Source: an uncultured Bacteroidales bacterium
Lineage (GTDB): Bacteria; Bacteroidota; Bacteroidia; Bacteroidales; UBA932
Reading direction: 5' to 3'
Length of the DNA: 64,000 nucleotides
Assembly: GCA_947253655.1 (NCBI GenBank)
Contig: CAMYAE010000008.1
Coordinates: 1-64,000, forward strand
The position numbers were made by a program, and so were the translations under genes. Shown piece after piece: positions 27,013 to 33,839 of this stretch (positions are counted from its first letter, which is position 1; each line of letters begins with the position of its first letter). The notes beneath the pieces are model-generated. The model ran no database searches. It worked only from the letters and a program-made list of their open reading frames with translations, and was not told the DNA's origin.

Positions 27013-28527
27013 CAAGGGGACATCTTCATCGGAAGATGTCCCTTTTTCTTTACCATAACTGATTGAATATCTATCCAATATATCAAAGAACTTATTGCGG
27101 TTTTGGGTTCGATAACAGCGTTTTGTCTTGTCCCAATAAATGCCGTTTGGATATACAAGATTCTGTATCTTTCTCTTGGTTTCAAGGTTTCCATCGTGCC
27201 ATAATGTACCTAATTTACAGGCTGTTGAGATAACTACAGGTATCTGTGCTTCGAGGTTCGATAAATTATCATTGCATTTTTCGAGTTCCAGCGTCAGGAC
27301 ATCTTTTCTGTTCTGCATCTCTCTGATTGCTACTTCATAGATGTCTTCATCTATCTTTCCTGTAGCATACCTGACCTTCATGTTCTTAATCTCATTGTCT
27401 GCCTCTGTAAGCATCTTTTTAAGTCGTTTTCTTTCGTCTAGACTCTCTTTCTGATACACTTTCAGTTCATCTCTTAGAGTGCTCTCAAATTGCCTTAAAA
27501 CGCATTCTGGGAGGTCATACTGGTTTAGCACATCTTCGTACTTTTCGTGCATCTCCTTCGCTAAAACATTGGTCTTGCATCCAGATGTGTTGCACTTGTA
27601 ATAGTTAAACTCTCTTTCCTTCTTTTTCTTAGTATATGATGTAAAAGGTGTATCATCTTCTGAGCAGATGACGTATTTTGTCAGCGGACATCTGTCGTTC
27701 TCTTTCTGATGTGCATACTTGCCAGTTCTGCCAGATAAGATGTCCTGAACTTTCAGAAACTCTGTATAACTGATGGCTGGCTCTATCTTTCCATCAACCA
27801 TTTCGCCCTTTATCAATTTGTGAACTATCTTACCAGCATAAAATGGATTTACTAAAATCTTATGTAGGGTCTGAGCGGATATTTTTAGTCCAAGAGTTTC
27901 CAGTCTGTATAGTATTGTTGTATTAGCATCTCCGTTCAATTTCCATTTGAATGCCTTTCTGATTAGTTTTCCTGTTTCGTTGAGGTAGCAGAAGGTCTCA
28001 CGACTTTTACCTTCTTTGCTGTATCCCATTGGGGCTTTCTCGCACCATGCAACAGAGCGGAGGCAATTTGCTCTTCCATCAACAAATTTATCTGTGCGGT
28101 TCTGATTATCCCACTGGGCCATGCTTAAGGTCTGCTGGGCCATCAGCATACCTTCTTTGGTTTCTGTGTTGAGACCAAATTTTGTTGCGACCACTATCAC
28201 ACCAAGTTCTCTAAGTTCTTCGAGCATCTTAGTCGCTTGCCATGAAGTTCTGGAAAATCTGTCAAATTCAGAAACGAGAATTGTTCCTACTTCCTTGTGT
28301 TTTTTGACATATCCATTCATTTCCTTGACCATTGCCCCAGGGGTCTTGGCACTTTCGTGCTTTCCTCCGCAGTACTTGACAATAGTGTATCCATGCTGTT
28401 TAGCATACTCTTCACAGCACTCCCTTTGAGATTTAAGGCTACCGCCATTATCCTCTTGGTATTTGGTGGAAACTCTTGTCCACACTACGCAGTTTCTTGT
28501 GCGTCTGATGTTCTTATAATCTATCAT
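27004..28527 (-). CDS. Large serine recombinase (site-specific integrase)
   Basis: About 507 residues from MIDYKNIRRTRN; 24 more in-frame codons upstream are unlikely. The catalytic domain shows the serine motif WTRVSTKYQ with SLKSQ, and the second motif VSEFDRFSRTS. A recombinase domain follows (KAPMGYSKEGK; LHKILVNPFYAGKIVHK), then a zinc-ribbon-like stretch with CSED, KCNTSGCKTN and a coiled coil (about 355-440). It integrates and excises DNA through a phospho-serine intermediate. The stop codon TGA (27004-27006) lies within the tRNA-Leu acceptor stem, and the C-terminal residues are encoded by the tRNA terminator, as expected if the gene end was formed on integration. It appears intact. 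Confidence 0.9.
   Translation of the reverse strand: MIDYKNIRRTRNCVVWTRVSTKYQEDNGGSLKSQRECCEEYAKQHGYTIVKYCGGKHESAKTPGAMVKEMNGYVKKHKEVGTILVSEFDRFSRTSWQATKMLEELRELGVIVVATKFGLNTETKEGMLMAQQTLSMAQWDNQNRTDKFVDGRANCLRSVAWCEKAPMGYSKEGKSRETFCYLNETGKLIRKAFKWKLNGDANTTILYRLETLGLKISAQTLHKILVNPFYAGKIVHKLIKGEMVDGKIEPAISYTEFLKVQDILSGRTGKYAHQKENDRCPLTKYVICSEDDTPFTSYTKKKKEREFNYYKCNTSGCKTNVLAKEMHEKYEDVLNQYDLPECVLRQFESTLRDELKVYQKESLDERKRLKKMLTEADNEIKNMKVRYATGKIDEDIYEVAIREMQNRKDVLTLELEKCNDNLSNLEAQIPVVISTACKLGTLWHDGNLETKRKIQNLVYPNGIYWDKTKRCYRTQNRNKFFDILDRYSISYGKEKGTSSDEDVPLCG
27015..27047 (+). terminator. Terminator of tRNA-Leu, also coding for the recombinase C-terminus
   Basis: GGGACATCTTC (27017-27027) pairs perfectly with GAAGATGTCCC (27032-27042), loop ATCG, then T5. 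On the other strand the same bases encode the last dozen residues of the serine recombinase. Confidence 0.85.
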
Positions 28528-28588
28528 AGCAGTAGGTGTTAGAAAGATTATTATTAAGGTGTGATACGGCAATTGCCATGAGGTCTCT

Positions 28589-28614
28589 GATGTAGTCATT
28601 CACTACATCTTTTT
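28589..28614 (+). terminator. Hairpin with T tract upstream of the recombinase
   Basis: GATGTAGT pairs perfectly with ACTACATC across loop CATTC, followed by T5. It reads as a plus-strand terminator, but no plus-strand gene precedes it within the element, so it may instead shield the recombinase or be a replication or packaging hairpin. Confidence 0.5.
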
Positions 28615-28796
28615 CTGTCTGGTTCATTGAACCATAAAAATTGTTTTGCATCCCGAATTGAGATTAAGATGGTGCTTCAGATTTTATTATGCACCTTATA
28701 TTCCGATAGAACATCGGGAAAGGAATTTTCAGTTTACGAGCTTTCCTCAACCTTTCATTGCAAAGATACAGAAGATATATTTCCGAAACAAAAACT

Positions 28797-29426
28797 TCAG
28801 ACAAACTGCCTCAATTTTCTTAAGGTATTAACTGATGTGCCAGTTAACTGAGCAACGTTTCGGAGGCTGATACCCTTCTTAAGGAGGCTGATTTCCTTGC
28901 CGTACTGCTCCTTGTAAGAAGCGTCTGATTTTCGGTAACTGCTCGGTCTTCCCATCTTGATACCCTGCTCCTTGCACTTAGCAATATATTGGTTTCTACC
29001 GCTGGTCATTCGCTCCTTGATGGTCAGTCTTTCCATGCTGGCTATCTCCAACAGGATGGTACATATAAGGCTGGCTACAGGGTTTACCTTTCCGTCAATA
29101 AGGGTCTCCAGATTATAGTTCTTTACATAGAGGCTTACCCCGTTTTCATTGAGGTAGTTTATGACCTTCAGAGCTTCAAGGGTGTTACGACCAAGACGGC
29201 TAATTTCAAGGCATACGACACGCTTCACATCGTTGCTCTTGATGTATTCGACCATCTCCACAATTTCCGCACGCTCCGTTACCGCCTTTGCTCACGACAC
29301 CTTGTTGGCAAAAACTCTGGTCACCTCCCATCCTGCTCTATCGCAGTACTCCTGAAGTTCCGTTACCTGACGCTGGTAGTCCTGTGCCTGTGTGCTGACC
29401 CTTGCTAAAATTACGACCTTATCCAT
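28797..29426 (-). pseudogene. Small serine resolvase/invertase with in-frame TGA
   Basis: Read from the ATG at 29426 the frame encodes VVILARVSTQAQDYQRQV, the serine-recombinase active-site start, but meets TGA at 29294-29292 (codon 45, after ANKVS) and then continues in the same frame to a normal end. The rest shows CLEISRLGRNTLEAL, the ERLTIKERM linker and a C-terminal helix-turn-helix (GISLRNVAQLTGTS). Family members often have Gly at the stop position (VSG), so a single G-to-T change would explain the TGA. Length, about 209 codons, is normal. An internal start at 29261 would lack the catalytic Ser. Sequencing error cannot be excluded. Confidence 0.85.
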
Positions 29427-29641
29427 ACTCATATCCTTATCATTTATCTATAGCTAATATACGAATAATCCAGTATACATGCAAATAAAAACACACGTAA
29501 TTTATTGATTTTCTTCAACTTATACATTATTAACAACAAACTAATGGTCATTCTCTCTTTACAAAGGATGTGATTGTTACAAGCAATTAGAAATTATATG
29601 ATTAAAAATGATTATATTACGGAATTTAAAACAACTTAGAT

Positions 29642-30322
29642 ATGAAACGTTACATATTTTCCCTTATCGCAGTCTTTATGGCACTATGTAACATTGATGC
29701 TCAAGACAGATTATATCCAGCTCATGACTCATCATCACCCGTTTTAGAAGAATACTATTCCAGACGTGATAGTCTGTTATGGAATGGCTATGAAAACAAG
29801 GATTATCTATTTTTAGTCAATCCATCTTTTTCAGCAGAATGGGCTTGCTATTATGACCTTGCTGATTCCGTTTTGGTACTGAGGGTGGCAGATAAAAACA
29901 TTTGGTATTCAGCTTACGGTAAAAAGGGAAGGAAACTGGAAACTCCCGCCAAAGTCAAGGTCAAAGAATATCGTTGTCCTGTATCGAAAGAGGCAATGGA
30001 CAAGTGTGATAAGTTGTTCTTCTCTGCCGTGATGTCCTCTTCCTATCTGGCTCAGCCGATGGGTGCCGATGGCATAACGTATAAAATATATTGGGGAAGT
30101 TTTATTGCCGAGTGCTGGTCTCCTATGGATGACAGCAATTGCTACAAACTCACGAAAATCATTGATTCGCTGACTGAAGCTATAAAAATGAAGGACACAG
30201 AAAGGATTGACAATTTGATTCCTGCAATGGAATCTTTGAGAGTAAGATTCGAATCCCTTTATCCAGAAGACCTCAAGAAAAATAATCAATGGATAGACTT
30301 TCTCGATTATAATGGATTTTAA
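29642..30322 (+). CDS. Exported protein of unknown function in the mobile element
   Basis: 226 residues, with a signal peptide (MKRYIFSLIAVFMALCNIDAQ) and cleavage likely at the AQ end. I do not recognise a domain. The mature part has many aromatic residues, a KVKEYRCPVSKEAM segment, and a helical, charged C-terminal third with the pair of Cys at about 118 and 156. It is the only plus-strand gene in the element and has its own terminator, so it is probably cargo rather than part of the replication or integration module. Periplasmic or surface location is inferred. Confidence 0.6.
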   Translation: MKRYIFSLIAVFMALCNIDAQDRLYPAHDSSSPVLEEYYSRRDSLLWNGYENKDYLFLVNPSFSAEWACYYDLADSVLVLRVADKNIWYSAYGKKGRKLETPAKVKVKEYRCPVSKEAMDKCDKLFFSAVMSSSYLAQPMGADGITYKIYWGSFIAECWSPMDDSNCYKLTKIIDSLTEAIKMKDTERIDNLIPAMESLRVRFESLYPEDLKKNNQWIDFLDYNGF

Positions 30323-30347
30323 CATAGTACCTTTAAGATAAAAAGAT

Positions 30348-30384
30348 AAGGTGATACAGATTATGGGTCTGTGTCACCTTTTTT
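30348..30384 (+). terminator. Terminator of the element cargo gene
   Basis: AAGGTGATACAGA pairs with TCTGTGTCACCTT (one mismatch or bulge), then T tract. It begins 26 bases after the stop codon of the 29642-30322 gene. Confidence 0.8.
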
Positions 30385-30420
30385 GAAATCTTAAGTTGAT
30401 ACATAGGGAGTTTTGATACA

Positions 30421-31350
30421 TTATGATAAACTGCTTATCAAATTTTGATACTGGCTACCAGCATCTGATTCTGTAGTCTGAGCCAGCACCGCACGATAAG
30501 TTTCCATAAGTTTGCTGATGCTGGTTCCTCGTGGATGAAACTCTCTCATCTTCGCTTCGACCTTTGCCAAATCATAGTCATTGTCCTTCAAGACCAGCAT
30601 TGAAATATATGTCTTCTTATCCTTGACCTGCATAATCTCAGGAGGACTGATGACCTCTTTCAAATAATCCAAAATCGGGTTGGCATCAGCGGAAAGAACC
30701 GACATCAGGCCAGTGTCAGAAACACCGAGAGCAGACCTAATCTGCTCCTTGGTATTAAGGTTCATTTCAAATCTGCATACTCCCTGAAAATCGTCCAGCA
30801 CTCCGTACTTCTCGGCAAATTTAACGTTGTCAGACCGCCTCATCTCTCGGTCTTTGTCATATATGGTTATTCGTTTCATAAGTTTCCTTGTCGTTACATT
30901 CTTCTCTATAATCAAGTTCCCGTTACGTAATGTCCTGCATTGGTAGTGTCGGTATGAGGACAGATTTGACCCTATTTATGCTGAAAGTTGAGACACATCA
31001 AGGTCTGTGACATCTCTGGTCACATCACATTTTACCACCTGTGCATGGGACATTATACCCTCAACATCAAGAAGGCAAAATCCCATATCATTTATATTGT
31101 CGAAGCACTGCTTTATGGTCTGAACTGAAATCAATTTGGAGTAATCAGACTTCAGGACTTTACCTGTAAATTCAATTACGACTTCATTACACACATAATC
31201 AATTTTTATCCTCAACAAGAATGGTAGGTCTTGATAAAATTTCATTGATGTTATAACACCATTTTGGTATGTTACATTGAACTGATTTTCATCTATAATT
31301 TCAATATCATTTATGCTGGTTACTAATTTAAGTTTATCAAATGTTAGCAC
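30421..31350 (-). pseudogene. Filamentous-phage-type replication initiator (gene II/X family) with in-frame TAA
   Basis: One reading frame runs from the ATG at 31350 to 30421 and is broken only by TAA at 30978-30976 (codon 125, after VSQLSA). The N-terminal part (LTFDKLKLVTSINDIEI, VVKCDVTRDVTD) and the C-terminal part (RITIYDKDREMRR, CRFEMNLNTKEQIRSAL) together match the Phage_X / gene II rolling-circle initiator family, and the about 20 codons between them also fit the family (SNLSSYRHYQCRT). About 309 codons in total, a normal length. Such proteins nick the origin of filamentous phages and related plasmids. The nonsense codon implies loss of function unless suppressed or due to sequencing error. 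Confidence 0.8.
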
Positions 31351-31411
31351 TTTATAGTGGCATCTTACTTCATTATTTTTGATTCAAACTTCCCCTTGAT
31401 AAGTGGTGAAA

Positions 31412-31591
31412 TCACATTGTCAAAGGAGTGTCTGAATCTGGTTTCTCAGGGACATTCTCCCAGTACTTCTTCATTGCCTGACTGATGTGTATTTTATGGT
31501 CACAGGACTTTGGCTTGTTACGACTGCTGTTACTGATTTTCTGTTTGGTTTCATCGTCCAGCTGACGATATTGTCTTTTGTATTCCTTCAT
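31412..31591 (-). CDS. Small NUMOD3-like protein upstream of rep
   Basis: 59 residues starting MKEYKRQYRQLDDETK. The SSRNKPKSCDHKIHIS segment followed by QAMKKYWEN resembles the NUMOD3 motif (a DNA-binding helix found in homing endonucleases and in small ORFs of ssDNA phages and mobile elements). It lies 61 bases upstream of the Rep gene on the same strand and could regulate or assist it. There is no clear promoter. Function unknown; the coding call rests on the motif and on its position. Confidence 0.6.
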   Translation of the reverse strand: MKEYKRQYRQLDDETKQKISNSSRNKPKSCDHKIHISQAMKKYWENVPEKPDSDTPLTM

Positions 31592-31948
31592 ATATTCCAG
31601 ACGTTATTATGTCTGCTCCTACATATAAATATCAGGTAAGTCTGGAAAGTATAGTAGAACACTGATGAAATTTCAGTAACTGATAAAATTACCATGTCTA
31701 ACTGATGGTATGCCTTTTATACCTACTAAAATGCACAAAAACAAGGCAGCTTACAGAGACGTAACTGCCAGTGTTGTAGGTAAGAAGGTATGGTAAATTG
31801 GAGATAATTATCCAGAATCACTCCTGGACAGGTGCTGGATTTTATGCAAAAAGAGCAAAATCACCCATTTCTTTTACCCATTCTGCAAACTCCAGAACCT
31901 TATACATATCATCCACAAAGGTTCGATAATTCGTAACGATTGGACACC
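31592..31948. other. Non-coding stretch at the right edge of the mobile element
   Basis: About 350 A+T-rich bases with no convincing gene on either strand. A short inverted segment is seen near 31693-31711 (accatgtctaactgatggt). It ends in a strong terminator, so a non-coding RNA or the truncated end of a lost gene is possible. No tRNA-Leu 3'-end repeat was found here. Confidence 0.5.
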
Positions 31949-31978
31949 AAAAGCGACTCTTCGGGGGTCGCTTTTTTT
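31949..31978 (+). terminator. Orphan rho-independent terminator
   Basis: AAAAGCGAC pairs with GTCGCTTTT, with an inner TTCG that can form a tight loop, then T7 in total. The nearest plus-strand gene upstream ends 1.6 kb away and has its own terminator, so this one has no visible client. Confidence 0.75.
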
Positions 31979-31989
31979 GTGCAAGAAAT

Positions 31990-32162
31990 GCCGCAGATTA
32001 TCACGGCCTGCGGCCTCATAATGACAATGAAAGCACGGCCTTTGCGTGACAATGCCGCACCGTCATAACGGCGTCCGTTCTGTCATCCCGAACGCAGTGA
32101 GGGATCTGCACAAACGCTTCCCCCGTTCTCAATGACGCAAATTATCACGGCTTGCGGCCTCG
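31990..32162 (+). repeat. Dispersed intergenic repeat, left copy (composite)
   Basis: 32080-32162 aligns along its length with 46008-46088 (ctgtcatcccgaacg, gtgagggatctgcacaaacg, tgcggcc). 31990-32033 is a second partial copy that matches 46061-46104 (cgcagattatcacggcc through aatgacaatgaaag). The motif is of a kind that is common between genes in Bacteroidetes. It lies just before the PUL sigma factor. Confidence 0.85.
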
Positions 32163-32215
32163 CGGCTTTCGGCGAGATGCAAAGACCATAATTTTTATTT
32201 TAGCATTTAATGCAA

Positions 32216-32223
32216 TATATTTG
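32216..32223 (+). promoter_or_regulatory. -7 box before the ECF sigma gene
   Basis: TATATTTG matches TAnnTTTG and lies 18 bases before the ATG at 32242, giving a leader of about 12 bases. A TTTG -33 box at the right distance is not seen. Its position supports the internal ATG as the real start. Confidence 0.5.
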
Positions 32224-32241
32224 TGTTTCGGGAAAAGGGAT

Positions 32242-32766
32242 ATGCAGAAGATAACTCCTATAATAGTACAGGGTATTGTAAATTCCGACTCGAAGTGTTT
32301 TCGTAGTTTGTATGACGCATACTACGCGTACCTTTGCGGATTGGCGGTAAGCTATATCCAAGACCGTGAAAGGGCTCGGGAAATTGTTAACGATGTCTTC
32401 GTCAGAGTGTGGGAACGACGTACACAACTGAAGTACCCACCGCTTCCATATCTGATTTCCGGAGTACGTAATGCCTGTTACAATTATCTAAGAGACAGTA
32501 AAAATGCAAGCCAGATGACCTTGGTCCTGATGGAAAACCTTCCTGATGAACTTCCTTATAATGAAGAAGAGGTGGATGATATTGTTCATATGATTTCGGA
32601 TGTTTCATCAACGCTTCCGGCACGGTGCAGGGAGGTATTTACCCTACATTTCGGAGAAGGTCTTGATACTGACGAAATCGCAAATAAACTTGGCATATCC
32701 AATTCTACAGTTCGTGTCCAGATTAAGATCGCTCTCGATAAAATTCGAGAAAAAATAAAAAAATAA
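32242..32766 (+). CDS. ECF-type RNA polymerase sigma factor of the PUL
   Basis: 174 residues from MQKITPIIVQGI; the frame is open 30 codons further upstream, but that part lies in the dispersed repeat and over the -7 box. Region 2 (FRSLYDAYYAYLCGLAVSYIQDRERAREIVNDVFVRVWE) and region 4 (LPARCREVFTLHFGEGLDTDEIANKLGIS) are clear. It is followed by FecR and an STN-bearing SusC, the usual layout in which substrate binding at the outer membrane releases the sigma factor to switch on the PUL. Confidence 0.92.
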   Translation: MQKITPIIVQGIVNSDSKCFRSLYDAYYAYLCGLAVSYIQDRERAREIVNDVFVRVWERRTQLKYPPLPYLISGVRNACYNYLRDSKNASQMTLVLMENLPDELPYNEEEVDDIVHMISDVSSTLPARCREVFTLHFGEGLDTDEIANKLGISNSTVRVQIKIALDKIREKIKK

Positions 32767-32827
32767 GGTCGGGCTTTAAACGCAAGCCGGAGTTTTCGTG
32801 TATATATAGGTAAAATGCACTTTTACT

Positions 32828-33808
32828 ATGACCGGTAGACACGAAAACCTGTTAACTGCATACTTTACGGGGCAGATTACAGATGATGAAAGATCTGAAA
32901 TATTATCTCTCATAGATACAGACGATGAATTTGCAGTCCGCTTCCGTGAAATGGAGGAAGCATACGTCTCTGCATGTATTCCTGTTTTTGAAAAGACGAA
33001 AGACGAGAACTACAAGCTAATTGAAAGACGTATCCGCACACGTCGCAAGACTACATATTTCTGGAAACCTTTTGCAATTGCAGCAAGCATGGCTGCTGTA
33101 ATGCTCCTCGGTGCAACATTATATACAGGCCATAAGTTCCATGATGCCGAGCATTTTCTATATCAATCTGATATTATGACTGTTACGGCTAAAAGAGGCA
33201 CAGGGACAGAGACAGTTCTTCCCGACGGCACTCGTGTCTGTCTCAATGCAGAATCCACCTTAAGCTTTAATCGACACTTTGGACGGGGTAATAGAGATGT
33301 AACTCTTACCGGTGAAGGCTATTTCGAGGTGGCATCCGATTCGAGCCGCCCTTTCCACGTCCATTCCGGTAATGCATGTGTAACTGTAAAGGGTACAACT
33401 TTTAATGTCAGGAACTATGCGGATGAGCCGGAGATAACAGTATCCTTGCTGGAAGGCTCTGTCGTGCTGAATACAGAATCAGATGAAGCCGTTCTGACAC
33501 CGGGATATTGTGCTGTAGTATCGCGAGATACCGATGTTATACGCACGCAACTATCTGATCCGTATGCCACAGACTGGATTGAGGGTAAAATTGTCTTCAC
33601 TGATAAATCAATCCCGGAAATTCTCCGTTATATGGAACGGAATTATGGTGTCCGTTTCGTGTATGATGCTGATCTTTTCGGTGCAGAACGCTTTACAGGT
33701 AATATTTCGTACCGTCTTTCTATAGATGAGATTCTCTCGTATATCGATGTCGATAATAAGTATGAGTGGAGGAAGAACGAGGACACTATAGAGATATACA
33801 GAAAATAA
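32828..33808 (+). CDS. FecR-family anti-sigma factor
   Basis: 326 residues. A cytoplasmic N-terminus of about 80 residues binds sigma, one membrane helix follows (FAIAASMAAVMLLGATL, about 82-98), then the periplasmic FecR domain (VTAKRGTGTETVLPDGTRVCLN; GEGYFEVASDSSRPFHVHSG) and a C-terminal DUF4974 region (IVFTDKSIPEILRYMERNYG). It holds the ECF sigma inactive until the SusC STN domain signals. It lies 61 bases after the sigma gene. Confidence 0.93.
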   Translation: MTGRHENLLTAYFTGQITDDERSEILSLIDTDDEFAVRFREMEEAYVSACIPVFEKTKDENYKLIERRIRTRRKTTYFWKPFAIAASMAAVMLLGATLYTGHKFHDAEHFLYQSDIMTVTAKRGTGTETVLPDGTRVCLNAESTLSFNRHFGRGNRDVTLTGEGYFEVASDSSRPFHVHSGNACVTVKGTTFNVRNYADEPEITVSLLEGSVVLNTESDEAVLTPGYCAVVSRDTDVIRTQLSDPYATDWIEGKIVFTDKSIPEILRYMERNYGVRFVYDADLFGAERFTGNISYRLSIDEILSYIDVDNKYEWRKNEDTIEIYRK

Positions 33809-33839
33809 TAGCACAATCAATAATTTAATTAATAATATT

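Larger units (their letters stand above)
27013..31950. mobile_element. Decaying integrated element at tRNA-Leu (phage-type Rep plus serine recombinase)
   Basis: The left end is set by tRNA-Leu and the recombinase stop codon. The contents are recombinase, resolvase pseudogene, exported protein, gene II/X-type Rep pseudogene and a small NUMOD-like ORF. By eye the block is richer in A+T than its neighbours. The right end is not resolved: I see no repeat of the tRNA 3' end, and I place the end near the orphan terminator at 31949 only because no element gene lies beyond it. No coat, Zot or conjugation genes are visible, so it may be a remnant of a filamentous-type phage or of a small integrative replicon. 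Confidence 0.65.

Noticed and set aside
26790..27194. Upstream extension of the histidine phosphatase
   Set aside because: The frame crosses tRNA-Leu in antisense; a clear signal peptide starts at 26789.
31915..31952. Possible tRNA or tmRNA 3' end (GGTTCGATAA ... GGACACCA) in front of a terminator
   Set aside because: The T-loop-like motif has no paired stem and no matching 5' acceptor strand was found within 400 bases, so it is treated as chance or an unidentifiable remnant.
27013..32000. Stop-codon recoding in the mobile element
   Set aside because: The two interrupted genes carry different stops (TGA and TAA), and the intact genes next to them end normally with such codons. Point-mutation decay is simpler.
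32152..32241. Longer N-terminus of the ECF sigma factor
   Set aside because: It would lie in the dispersed repeat and over the -7 box; sigma region 2 starts after the internal ATG.
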